Shown here one piece after another: positions 52,440 to 60,768 of a stretch of DNA of 64,000 bases. Position 1 is the stretch's first letter, and every line of letters begins with the position of its first letter. A program made the position numbers and the translations under genes. A model generated the notes under the pieces. It saw only the letters and a program-made list of their open reading frames with translations. It made no database searches and had not been told where the DNA came from. The DNA is from Patescibacteria group bacterium (GTDB lineage Bacteria > Patescibacteriota > Microgenomatia > UBA1406 > GWC2-37-13). The stretch is taken from NCBI GenBank assembly GCA_023380935.1, contig JAMCST010000016.1:25073-89072 (forward strand), in the 5' to 3' direction.

Positions 52440-53300
52440 ATGGATAATTATCTACTTCCGTCTTTAATCGAAAGATTCGTCAATCATATCAGAAACCAGG
52501 GTAAGTCAAACTTCACCATTGTGGCCTATAAGAAAGATTTGGAACAGTTTACCGGTTACCTGACCAGTCAGGAAAAAACCGATATCCGGGAAGTGGATAA
52601 AGACAACGTTAACGGATTTATCGAGAAACTGCTTAAAGACAACTACACCAAAAAATCCGCCTCAAGAAAGCTTAATTCAATCCGCACCTTTTTTCGTTTT
52701 TTAAAAAACGACGGGGTAATTAATCAAAATCCATCGCTTGACGTTACCCATCCAAAATATGTACAGGGCGAACCGCGGATCTTAACCAAACTCGAATATC
52801 GCGCGTTGCGCGACTATGCAAAAAACGACCCGCGCACCTATGCCATTATTGAGTTGTTGCTACAAACGGGGCTGCGTATCGGCGAACTCGCCATCCTAAA
52901 GATGATTGACATTGACAGAGATGCGCTGCGGGTGCCCAGCTACGGGAAAAATCCGGGGCGAGACATCCCAATCAATCGTGCGGTAAAAAACGCGGTCAAC
53001 AACTATCTGAAAACGCGCGACGAGGGAAAGAGCGAGTTTCTCTTCATTACCCGAACCGGCCATCCCCTACTCATTCGCAACATCAGACAGATCATCAGTC
53101 GCTGTTTTCGCGAGGTGGGGATTGAAAATGCCACGGTAAACGACCTGCGCAACACCTTTATCGCTCACCAGCTCATCAACGGGGCGTCGGTAGAATATAT
53201 CGCTAAAATTGTCGGCCACCGCCGCCTTTCCTCTACCGAAAGATTTCTCAATCTCGTAAAAAACAAGTCGGAAAAGAAAGAGCGCCTGGGAGAACTGTAG
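52440..53300 (+). CDS. Tyrosine-recombinase family protein lacking the catalytic Tyr
   Basis: 286 residues, Xer-like layout. N-terminal SAM-like DNA-binding domain (about 1-95, IERFVNHIRNQGKSNFTI, RTFFRFLKNDG) and catalytic domain (about 110-286). Arg I is in LLQTGLRIGELAIL, and the Lys in GKNPGRDIPI. The H-x-x-R motif is VNDLRNTF, with Asn for His. The late His is in VGHRRLSSTERFLNL. In XerC/D the last motif is ...ST-x-x-Y, but here Tyr is Phe, and no Tyr follows in the C-terminal tail. It is therefore predicted not to cleave DNA by the usual mechanism. It stands immediately beside dnaN-dnaA and the origin. Confidence 0.85.
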   Translation: MDNYLLPSLIERFVNHIRNQGKSNFTIVAYKKDLEQFTGYLTSQEKTDIREVDKDNVNGFIEKLLKDNYTKKSASRKLNSIRTFFRFLKNDGVINQNPSLDVTHPKYVQGEPRILTKLEYRALRDYAKNDPRTYAIIELLLQTGLRIGELAILKMIDIDRDALRVPSYGKNPGRDIPINRAVKNAVNNYLKTRDEGKSEFLFITRTGHPLLIRNIRQIISRCFREVGIENATVNDLRNTFIAHQLINGASVEYIAKIVGHRRLSSTERFLNLVKNKSEKKERLGEL

Positions 53301-53304
53301 TCTT

Positions 53305-54405
53305 TTATTCTCCGATCCTCACCGGCATAATAATGTGTAAGAAACCCTTTACCTGATCGGATTTAAACACCACCGGAGCGTCCCCGCGAAGGATTTCCAC
53401 CACCACCTCTTTTCCCGGCAAGCGGGTTAACAGATCAATAACAAAACGGTAATTAAAAGCGATGTGTTGGTTGTCTCCGCTCACCTGGGCGTCCTGCATG
53501 GCGTAGTTGTTGTTGGCGTCGGCGTCGGGCGCCTTGGTGGTTAACTTAAGTCCGCTCTCCAGCGTCTCCAACACAACTATATTTGATTGATCCCGGGCAA
53601 AGACCGAAATCAGCTTGATATTTCTTAACAGCTCGTCCTTTTCCACCCGAACCGTGGTCTTGAGCTCGGTGGGAATAACGCGCTCATAGGCCGGAAACTC
53701 TCCCTGAATTAAACGGGAATAAAAAACGGTTTCCCCGCTTTTGATCGCGATCATTTTTTCCTCCTCGGAAACGATTAGGCCCAGCTCGTCGGCACCGGAC
53801 AAAAGATGGACGACGTCATCAAGAAAAACCGACGGAACCAGCATGGAGGGGGTCTTGAGTTTTGTTCCGCTCTTAAGAAAAGACAGGCGAAAGCCGTCGG
53901 TGGCCACCAGGGTCAACTCGTTGTCGCTCACAACAAAATTGGTTCCGGTGAGCGCCGGACGCACGCTGTCTTCCGATGAGGCAAAAGTAATCAGATCCAG
54001 CTGTCCCAACAGTTTATTATCCAAAACCACCACTTTGTCTGATAGCGCCGGCGGCAAAGGAAAGTCGTTTCCCGTAATCAAAGGAAAGCTTCCCCGGGCC
54101 TTTCCCTGACTCATAACAATGGCCTTCTCCTTAACTTCAATATCAACGGGTCCGGTGGTCAACAGATTAAGAAAATCAACAATTTTTTTCGGACTAAGAA
54201 TAATACAAAAATCTTCCTTGCCCTTAATGCCGGTTTCGGTTTTAATGAATCTCGTCAGGTCGGTGGCGTAAAAAATCAGTTTCCCCCCCTTTTTTTTAAG
54301 CATGATTCCTTCGAGGGCATTGTTGGTCGTGATTTTGTTGGCCGTAAAACGAGAACAAAGGTTCAGTTTTTCCAGAAGAACCTCTTTGACCAGGGTAATT
54401 TTCAT
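53305..54405 (-). CDS. dnaN: DNA polymerase III beta subunit (sliding clamp)
   Basis: 366 residues, three-domain clamp ring that tethers the replicative polymerase. Starts MKITLVKEVLLEKLNLCSRF, with AKRG-type core features: LVATDGFRLSFLKSG, YSRLIQGEFPAYERVIP, and the C-terminal FKSDQVKGFLHIIMPVRIGE (the hydrophobic-pocket end, P-M/V-R form). It lies downstream of dnaA on the same strand, the usual origin order, and its stop is 4 bases from the Xer-like gene stop. Confidence 0.96.
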   Translation of the reverse strand: MKITLVKEVLLEKLNLCSRFTANKITTNNALEGIMLKKKGGKLIFYATDLTRFIKTETGIKGKEDFCIILSPKKIVDFLNLLTTGPVDIEVKEKAIVMSQGKARGSFPLITGNDFPLPPALSDKVVVLDNKLLGQLDLITFASSEDSVRPALTGTNFVVSDNELTLVATDGFRLSFLKSGTKLKTPSMLVPSVFLDDVVHLLSGADELGLIVSEEEKMIAIKSGETVFYSRLIQGEFPAYERVIPTELKTTVRVEKDELLRNIKLISVFARDQSNIVVLETLESGLKLTTKAPDADANNNYAMQDAQVSGDNQHIAFNYRFVIDLLTRLPGKEVVVEILRGDAPVVFKSDQVKGFLHIIMPVRIGE

Positions 54406-54518
54406 TTGTATCTATATTAATAGTAATAGTAAGGCTTGGGTATAAGTGTATAAAAAAGACGCGAGATTTTCAAGATCAGACAAACCCAAACAAAAATCTT
54501 GTTGATTGTCTGTGGATT

Positions 54519-55856
54519 CTATGGGGACAAGTGAAGTGATTGAATGATTCTGTCGACCTCTTGTTTGATGATCGGGTTGGAAACGACGAGGGCGTTGATT
54601 TTCTTTACGCCGTGGATCACGGTTGTGTGGTCCTTTCTTTTTAGTATGAAGGCGATTTCCTCGAGTCTCAGCCTCATGGTTTGGCGGAGGACATACATAA
54701 TGATCTGCCGACTTAGGGCAACGTGCCCCTCCCTGGTCGAATCCTTGATCTGGGAGGGGCGAACGTGATATACCGAACAAACAAGGCGGATTACATCAAC
54801 CGGGGAAACCTTTTTTAGGCCCGCCTCGGTTTTTTGGCGGAAAAACGAAGACACCGCTTCGTTGTCAACCTGATCTTTGTTTCCGATGGTGCGGGCATAA
54901 ATGGAGACGAGCGAACCTTCGAGTGCACGGGTGTCTTCAACCCGCTGGGCAATCTCCTTGACCGCATCCATGGTGACGGGAATGTTCTTTTCTGTGGCCT
55001 TAATGAGAAGAATGGCGCTGCGTAGTTCGAAGTCGGGCGACTGAATGTCGACGATCATTCCGCCGCGAAAGCGCGATCGCAGGCGATCTTCAAGATTTTT
55101 TATTTCTTCTGGGGGGCGGTCAGAGGTTAGGATGATCTGTCCTCCGGCCGAGATGACCGAGTTAAAGGTGTGAAAAAATTCCTCCTGGATTCCCATTTTT
55201 CCGGCAATGAACTGAACGTCATCGATGATCAGCAGGTCCAAACCACGGTATTTGCGGCGGAACCGCGGCGTTGTTTTTCCCCGAATCGCCTCTATGAGTT
55301 CATTGGTAAAGTTGTCGCCGGGACAAAACAAGACGTGTTTGTCCGCTCGGGTTTCGAGAATTTTTCGTGCCACCGCCTGAGCCAGATGGGTCTTCCCTAC
55401 TCCGACGCCGCCGTGGAGAAAGAGCGGATTGTAGGCGCCGCCAGGATTGTCGACCACCGCTTGAGCCGCCGCAAAGGCCACTTGGTTGGTCGAGGAAACG
55501 GCAAAGTTTTCCAGCTGATATTTTTTGTTCAACCCGGCCCGGGCAAAAACGTCGTCAATGCTGGGTTTAAAACTGAGCAACGGTTCGCCGCCGTCCTTTT
55601 TGGTTTTTTTGGTTGAGACACGCACCATCAGGTCGGCGCGCATGTCTTTTTTAACAAACCGGGAAAAAGCGGCCTCAATCTCCCCCTTCTTTTTTGCCAG
55701 ATAAAACAACATTCCCTGGTTGCGGCAGTCAATCGTGAAGCGGTCGGAGTTAACCTCGACCAGGCGGATTTGTTTAAGGACCGATAAATATACGGTGGCG
55801 GCCGGATTGTTTTTCTCGATCTCGTTTAAAAAACCCTGCCAGGTAGATGATAACAT
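54519..55856 (-). CDS. dnaA: Chromosomal replication initiator protein DnaA
   Basis: 445 residues. Domain I begins MLSSTWQGFLNEIEKNNPAA. AAA+ domain: NPLFLHGGVGVGKTHLAQAV (P-loop, about 150), LLIIDDVQFIAGK (about 212), ILTSDRPPEEI (sensor 1 region) and LEDRLRSRFRGGM. Domain IV: LRLEEIAFILKRKDHTTVIH (DnaA-box-binding helix-turn-helix, about 400-415). The ATG at 55856 is chosen because it starts the normal domain I; a longer frame would run through the DnaA boxes. Between dnaA and dnaN there are 113 bases with a near-match box (TGTGGATTC, 54511-54519). Confidence 0.96.
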   Translation of the reverse strand: MLSSTWQGFLNEIEKNNPAATVYLSVLKQIRLVEVNSDRFTIDCRNQGMLFYLAKKKGEIEAAFSRFVKKDMRADLMVRVSTKKTKKDGGEPLLSFKPSIDDVFARAGLNKKYQLENFAVSSTNQVAFAAAQAVVDNPGGAYNPLFLHGGVGVGKTHLAQAVARKILETRADKHVLFCPGDNFTNELIEAIRGKTTPRFRRKYRGLDLLIIDDVQFIAGKMGIQEEFFHTFNSVISAGGQIILTSDRPPEEIKNLEDRLRSRFRGGMIVDIQSPDFELRSAILLIKATEKNIPVTMDAVKEIAQRVEDTRALEGSLVSIYARTIGNKDQVDNEAVSSFFRQKTEAGLKKVSPVDVIRLVCSVYHVRPSQIKDSTREGHVALSRQIIMYVLRQTMRLRLEEIAFILKRKDHTTVIHGVKKINALVVSNPIIKQEVDRIIQSLHLSP

Positions 55857-55947
55857 GGGCCCAAAGAAAACATGTGGATAACTTATCCACAAATAATAAA
55901 CATTTGCACAAAAAAAAGCAAGGGCCATTTTTTGTTATCATGATCAT
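55857..55947. other. Probable replication origin (oriC) with paired DnaA boxes
   Basis: TGTGGATAA (55873-55881, minus-strand box) and TTATCCACA (55883-55891, plus-strand box) are both perfect and head to head, one base apart. An AT-rich stretch to 55947 follows. It lies between divergent dnaA and comF. The + strand changes from C-rich to G-rich here: for example 22 C and 11 G at 12181-12240, but 8 C and 21 G at 57241-57300. More boxes would be expected in a full origin, so the dnaA-dnaN gap may also take part. Confidence 0.75.
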
Positions 55948-56649
55948 ATGGGTTGGATCGATTTTCTGTTCCCGCGGTTTTGCCTGGGGTGTGGTTGGCC
56001 GGGTGTTTATTTGTGCGACAAGTGCCTGGGGCGCCTTCGTTTTTGTCCAGAGATCTGTTTTTATTGTGCCAGACGGTCGTGGTTGGGTAAAACCCACCAT
56101 CCCTGTTTGGTTGATGGTCCAATCGACGGCTGGTCCTCCCTGTTTTATTATGATCGACTGACAAAAAAGATTATCGGTGAGGCGAAATATCGCCAGTTCT
56201 ACCGGGTGCTGCACGAGTTTTGTTTTGGCTTGGGGAGATGCGAGGTGTTGCGGCGGCTGGGTCGTTTAAAAGACCTTGCCGACGGACAGGTCGATTATTA
56301 TCTTCCGGTTCCCCTTCATCCGCAAAAACACCAAGAGCGCGGTTTTAATCAGGCCGACATTATTGCCGCTTGGCTACAGGGATTTCTCCCGCGCCCGCTG
56401 TTTGCCGGGGTTGAGCGGGTCAGGCCCACCCTACCCCAGGCCCAACAAAAGACCATCGTAAAAAGGCGGCAAAACCTGCGCCGCGCATTCCGCATCATTA
56501 ACCGCGCGGCAGTCGTTGGCAAAACTTTCCTCGTGGTTGATGACGTGGTTACCAGCGGCGCGACCGTTACCGAATTGGCGCGGGCACTGAAGATTGCCGG
56601 GGCGGCCCGCGTCTATTTGTTTACTCTTGCGCGCGGCCGGCGCAACTGA
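55948..56649 (+). CDS. comF: ComF family phosphoribosyltransferase-like protein
   Basis: 233 residues. An N-terminal zinc-binding region has CLGCGWPG, LCDKCLGRLRFC and ICFYCARRS. The C-terminal PRTase domain has VDYYLPVPLHPQKHQERGF, NQADIIAAWL and the PRPP-binding loop FLVVDDVVTSGATVTELARA. ComF takes part in DNA uptake in transformable bacteria. The ATG is 7 bases after TATCAT. First gene to the right of the origin. Confidence 0.94.
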   Translation: MGWIDFLFPRFCLGCGWPGVYLCDKCLGRLRFCPEICFYCARRSWLGKTHHPCLVDGPIDGWSSLFYYDRLTKKIIGEAKYRQFYRVLHEFCFGLGRCEVLRRLGRLKDLADGQVDYYLPVPLHPQKHQERGFNQADIIAAWLQGFLPRPLFAGVERVRPTLPQAQQKTIVKRRQNLRRAFRIINRAAVVGKTFLVVDDVVTSGATVTELARALKIAGAARVYLFTLARGRRN

Positions 56650-56661
56650 TATCATGTTCCT

Positions 56662-57651
56662 ATGCAAAAAATTGAGATATCGGCGCGGACAGTGATCTTT
56701 GTCGTTGCCGTAGTGCTTTTGCTCCAGTTCCTGTTTTTAATTAGGGACTTGATTTTTACCCTATTTATTGCCTTTATTATTAGCAGCGCCCTTTATCCTC
56801 TGGTTGAGCGGTTGATGCGTTTACGGGTGGCGCGCGCCGTGGCTGCGCCGATCGTTTTCTTTTTGTTTCTCGGATTTTTTGTCGCCCTAGTAACCCTAAT
56901 ATTTCCCCCGCTCATCAAAGAAAGCGCACTGCTTTTCAACAACCTTCCCGGCATTATGGTAAAGGCCGTTCCGAACATCAGCGACCTGATTAATCTCAGT
57001 TCGCTGAGCCAGTATCTTCCCAACCTAACCAACCAGGCGTTTACCATTATTCAAGGGGCGTTTTCTAATGTTTTCTTTGTTGTTACCACCATGTTTTTTA
57101 GTTTTTATTTTTTGGTGGAAGACCGCCCGATTAAGAACGTTTTCGGTAAGTTTTTAAGCGAAGTGGAGCTGGCGAGAATGATGGACGTTGTGGTTAAGGT
57201 GCGCCGCCGCCTTAATGCTTGGTTTTGGGGTGAGTTGGCGCTGATGACCGTTGTGGGATTGTTAACCTTTATCGGCTTATCGGTGTTGGGGGTGAGGTAT
57301 GCTGTGCCCCTGGCCGTGTTGGCCGGGCTTTTGGAGGTGGTTCCCAACCTGGGGCCGGTATTGGCTGCGGTACCGGCGGCGCTGATTGGATTTTCCCAGA
57401 ACTACGTCACCGGCGTCGCCGTACTTGTTCTGGCGTTGGTGGTGCAGCAGCTGGAAAACAATTTAATCGTTCCTTTGGTGATGAAACGGGTGGTTGGGGT
57501 CAATCCGATCGTCACCCTGGTGGCCCTGATTATCGGGGGCAAGCTGGCGGGAATTTTGGGCGTATTGTTGGCCATTCCGACGACGCTGGTGTTGGAAACG
57601 ATCTTGGTTGCGGTGGTTAAAAGATCCGTCCCTGCGGCAAATCTGCGTTAA
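56662..57651 (+). CDS. AI-2E family (PerM-like) transporter
   Basis: 329 residues, 7-8 membrane helices. It starts MQKIEISARTVIFVVAVVLL, with FIAFIISSALYPLVERLMRL, then FSFYFLVEDRPIKNVF. The family signature GLLEVVPNLGPVLAAVPAAL (about 228-247) and VVQQLENNLIVPLVMKRVVG are present, followed by IVTLVALIIGGKLAGILGVL. Members export quorum signals or act as Na/H antiporters; the substrate here is unknown. 12 bases after comF. Confidence 0.92.
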   Translation: MQKIEISARTVIFVVAVVLLLQFLFLIRDLIFTLFIAFIISSALYPLVERLMRLRVARAVAAPIVFFLFLGFFVALVTLIFPPLIKESALLFNNLPGIMVKAVPNISDLINLSSLSQYLPNLTNQAFTIIQGAFSNVFFVVTTMFFSFYFLVEDRPIKNVFGKFLSEVELARMMDVVVKVRRRLNAWFWGELALMTVVGLLTFIGLSVLGVRYAVPLAVLAGLLEVVPNLGPVLAAVPAALIGFSQNYVTGVAVLVLALVVQQLENNLIVPLVMKRVVGVNPIVTLVALIIGGKLAGILGVLLAIPTTLVLETILVAVVKRSVPAANLR

Positions 57652-57665
57652 ATTTGCGGTAAATA

Positions 57666-58967
57666 ATGAAAGTCATAATTATTGGTGCCGGCCTGACCGG
57701 GCTCACCGCCGCTTGGCGCCTAAGCGATTTGGGAAAACACCGAATTGAGTTGATTGAGGCTTCGGATCAGTTGGGTGGGCAAGCGGGCGGTTTTCGACTT
57801 CCCTCCTGGGATTGGTTTCTTGACCATACCTATCACCATATTTTCACCAGCGACCACGACCTGCTTAACCTCGTTGGGCAGATTAATTTTCCAGAGGTTG
57901 TGTTTACCGAGCCGGACACCAGTTCCCTGTATCTTGACGAAAAAAATTACCGCATAATTCCCGTAAATTCACCGCAGGATTTGTTACGCTTTCCGTTTTT
58001 GACCCCGGCTTCCAGGCTACGGGTCGGCGCGGTGATGGCGCTGCTCAAGCTGTCTCCCTTTTTGGGATCATATGATCGGATCACCGCGTCAAGGTTTTTG
58101 CGACAAACAATGGGGGAGGCGGGTTGGCAAATGTTATGGCAACCGCTGTTTCATAAAAAATTTGCCAACCATGACCAAAGCATTACCGCCGCATTTATCT
58201 GGGCGCGCATAAAAAAGCGCACCCGGCGACTTGGTTATGTCGCGGGCGGGTTTCAGGCGTTATGCGATTGGCTGGGGGAAAGGTTGGGGGCGCGTGGAGT
58301 GTTGGTTAGGCGGCAAACGCGCGTGGTTGGTGTTCGGCGGCGGGGCGGACGATATTGGTTAACCTGTCTTACGCCGACCGGAAAAACCCAGGTCTGGGCA
58401 GACGCGGTGGTGTCCACCTTGCCGTCTCCGGTAAACCGCCTGATCGCTGCGGCGGTTTTTCCCGATGATTATTTGCGCCGCCTGTCCCGGCTGCGCTATC
58501 TGTCCGCGGCCAACCTGGTCGTGTCGAGCGGGCAGCCGCTTTTCGCGCGCGCCTACTGGGTTAATGTTTGCGTTGACGCGATGCCGATAATGGGGTTAAT
58601 CCAACACACCAACTTCGTGGACCGAAAACACTATGGTGGTCGTCACGTCCTTTACGTGGCAAACTATCACGAACCAGACGATCCGAAACTAAAGGTGGGC
58701 CGAACCGAGGCGCTCCAATATTTTATTCCCCACCTGAAGAAAATCAATCCGCGCTTTCGCCCCGTTGAGCCGGCGTTTTATTTTGTTTCGCCGTTTGCCC
58801 AGCCGCTTTACGACCTGGAGTTTGTCAAAAACCGGCCGGAGATGATTACTCCAGCAAAGAACTTCTTTTTGGCCAATTTGGAAATGACCTATCCTTATGA
58901 CCGCGGGACTAACGAGGCAGTGCGTTTGGGTGGTCGGGTTGCCGAATTGGTGGCAAGTTTAGGTTAA
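57666..58967 (+). CDS. FAD-dependent amine-oxidase/protoporphyrinogen-oxidase-like oxidoreductase
   Basis: 433 residues. N-terminal dinucleotide motif VIIIGAGLTGLTAAWRLSD (about 3-21), then IELIEASDQLGGQAGG, and a C-terminal YPYDRGTNEAVRLGGRVAEL FAD-closing motif. WQPLFHKKFANHDQSITAAF lies in the substrate domain. It resembles UDP-galactopyranose-mutase- and PPOX-like flavoproteins used in surface sugar or isoprenoid metabolism. Neighbouring sugar isomerases favour a glycan role, but this is inference. Its end overlaps the convergent gene by 9 bases. Confidence 0.85.
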   Translation: MKVIIIGAGLTGLTAAWRLSDLGKHRIELIEASDQLGGQAGGFRLPSWDWFLDHTYHHIFTSDHDLLNLVGQINFPEVVFTEPDTSSLYLDEKNYRIIPVNSPQDLLRFPFLTPASRLRVGAVMALLKLSPFLGSYDRITASRFLRQTMGEAGWQMLWQPLFHKKFANHDQSITAAFIWARIKKRTRRLGYVAGGFQALCDWLGERLGARGVLVRRQTRVVGVRRRGGRYWLTCLTPTGKTQVWADAVVSTLPSPVNRLIAAAVFPDDYLRRLSRLRYLSAANLVVSSGQPLFARAYWVNVCVDAMPIMGLIQHTNFVDRKHYGGRHVLYVANYHEPDDPKLKVGRTEALQYFIPHLKKINPRFRPVEPAFYFVSPFAQPLYDLEFVKNRPEMITPAKNFFLANLEMTYPYDRGTNEAVRLGGRVAELVASLG

Positions 58968-59585
58968 TGCTTGGGGTGGGGCGATGGTCGGTAGTCCGCC
59001 GGTCTCCAGTTTGGTTACCTCATGAAAACGGGGATTTTTGACCAGCGCAGGTTTACCTTCGTGTTCTACCACATAAAAAGCAAAGCCGCGAGTTTGTCTG
59101 ACGGTGGCGTAGTCGGCGTGTCCGGGTGAACCGGCCTCGTTTTGGTTTTTGAAGTTAACCGGGCTGTCGTCGGCCGTGACCAGGAAAGTGTCACCGGTGT
59201 TGGTCAACAGGTGTCCGTATCCCGGCGGCATATAAATACGGTCGCCGGATTTGACGCAAAGCGCCCTGAATTCGGCGACCCGGTCGGGAATGGTTTGACC
59301 CCGGTCGTTAACCGCTAGTTTTTGCAACACGGCAACGCCGGTTCCCAACAGTACCCAGTAATTTTCATCCAGGTCGCCGACATGATAATGGCCATAGGTT
59401 TTAATGTACTCTCCGCCAACCTTTCCCGGCTCCCAGACCGTAATATTTTTTTGATTGTGGCCACCACGGATCATGTAGTAAAAGATGGCCGGGGCACTGG
59501 AGTGGGGATTCATTAACACTTCCTGCATTTTTTCTCTGGTGCGCGCCGCGTAGTGTTGGGGAACCGAGCCAAAATCCGTATACAT
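58959..59585 (-). CDS. Cupin-type glucose-6-phosphate isomerase
   Basis: Interconverts glucose 6-phosphate and fructose 6-phosphate. 208 residues, archaeal-type metal cupin unrelated to the usual Pgi. Cupin motif 1 is YIKTYGHYHVGDLDENYWVL (about 64-83), with two His and Glu as metal ligands. Motif 2 is IYMPPGYGHLLTNTGDT (about 121-137). The N-terminus FGSVPQHYAARTREKMQEVL also fits the family. Downstream of manA on the same strand after 38 bases, so fructose 6-phosphate links the two. Confidence 0.9.
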   Translation of the reverse strand: MYTDFGSVPQHYAARTREKMQEVLMNPHSSAPAIFYYMIRGGHNQKNITVWEPGKVGGEYIKTYGHYHVGDLDENYWVLLGTGVAVLQKLAVNDRGQTIPDRVAEFRALCVKSGDRIYMPPGYGHLLTNTGDTFLVTADDSPVNFKNQNEAGSPGHADYATVRQTRGFAFYVVEHEGKPALVKNPRFHEVTKLETGGLPTIAPPQALT

Positions 59586-59623
59586 TAAGATACCCTTATT
59601 ATTAATAAACTAAATTATAACCA

Positions 59624-60724
59624 TTAATTAACAACGTCGGTCCGTAAAATCGTGGTCGCCGGCCGCAGCGCCACCAGTTGGTAGTGGTTGACGCAGGCGC
59701 AGATAAATCCGCCATGGCCCTGATTCAACACGATCTCGCCGGCCTGAGTGACAACTCTTGCCTGACCGGTCTTGATAAACAAATGAACAAAGGCATGGTT
59801 GGGATAATCGACCGTTTTGTTGTTGACCGCCATTCGACCAAGGCGATAGTATTTGGTTTGGAAGATTACAGCATTGGTTGGTTGATGTATAAGCCGGTTG
59901 GGGCAATTGTTGGCCGGGCGGCGATCAAGATAACGGAAATAATCAGCGACATGCAGCGGCCGCACCGTTCCATCGTTGCTTATTTTCCCCTGGTCAAAAC
60001 AACGGATCGTGGAGCTTGAGTCGGGAACGTCGAGCTGGACCTCATAAACAATATTGCCTTGGGGACAGAGGCGCCGGTTGTCTTCCCAGGAGTGGTGAAT
60101 GCCGCCGGCGCTCAGGTCGACCGCGGTTTCCCGATCGACCGCCATGACGTTAACAAACTGCCAAGGATCGATGGTTTTAATAAACTGTCGGGCGGCGGTT
60201 CTGGCGGCGGCGAGGGATAATTTTCCCGCCTTGATTAGCCGGCTCAACCCGGCCATTTTTCTTTCGATGACGCGGCAGGCGGCTTGGTAGGCGCACAGGT
60301 CAACATCGGGCTTAATGCCGCAAGACACGTATCCGGCCTCAAAAAAATACCAAGACTCGGGTTTGGCCAACCAGGGCGACGCTTGGGTGGCGGCTTTCAC
60401 GTGCAGTTGAAATGAGTTGCCCAGCGCTTGGGTAAGCTTAATCAGCAGCGGCATCTTGCCGAACCGGGTGCGGTTTTTTTCACCGATCACCGCTCGGGGG
60501 TATTGGTTTACCAGGGCAGAAAGCTGATGGAGGCGGCCATGATTATCCTGCAACAGCGATTCGCCACATAACTCATAACTCTGTCCGATCTTTTTGTTCT
60601 GGTACCGGAGTTGGTTGCCCCAGTCCTTATATTTGATAATATAATCACCTCCCCAGGTGGGTTGTTCAACTAATTTGGGAAGGACCACTAGCGGCTGATA
60701 CAGCCAGTCGGGTAGTTTGTCCAT
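59624..60724 (-). CDS. manA: Mannose-6-phosphate isomerase, class I
   Basis: Interconverts fructose 6-phosphate and mannose 6-phosphate, the first step to GDP-mannose. 366 residues. The zinc-site region has NSFQLHVKAATQASPWLAKP and ESWYFFEAGY (usual Q-x-H-P and K-P-E-M-W-Y). Then come SAGGIHHSWED and NIVYEVQLDVPDSSSTIRCF, with the conserved active-site Glu and Arg. The Q-L-H-V form departs from Q-V-H-P. It would feed the PIG-V-like mannosyltransferase and other glycan steps. Confidence 0.88.
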   Translation of the reverse strand: MDKLPDWLYQPLVVLPKLVEQPTWGGDYIIKYKDWGNQLRYQNKKIGQSYELCGESLLQDNHGRLHQLSALVNQYPRAVIGEKNRTRFGKMPLLIKLTQALGNSFQLHVKAATQASPWLAKPESWYFFEAGYVSCGIKPDVDLCAYQAACRVIERKMAGLSRLIKAGKLSLAAARTAARQFIKTIDPWQFVNVMAVDRETAVDLSAGGIHHSWEDNRRLCPQGNIVYEVQLDVPDSSSTIRCFDQGKISNDGTVRPLHVADYFRYLDRRPANNCPNRLIHQPTNAVIFQTKYYRLGRMAVNNKTVDYPNHAFVHLFIKTGQARVVTQAGEIVLNQGHGGFICACVNHYQLVALRPATTILRTDVVN

Positions 60725-60768
60725 AAGGTGTTTTCATGATAGGAAAAAATTATGTATAATGCAAGGTG

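Noticed and set aside
54412..54780. Minus-strand frame overlapping the 3' end of dnaA and the dnaA-dnaN gap
   Set aside because: It lies in another frame over the conserved DnaA domain IV and has no features of its own.
55857..55928. Upstream extension of DnaA
   Set aside because: It would be coded through the paired DnaA boxes and gives a hydrophobic N-terminus unlike domain I.
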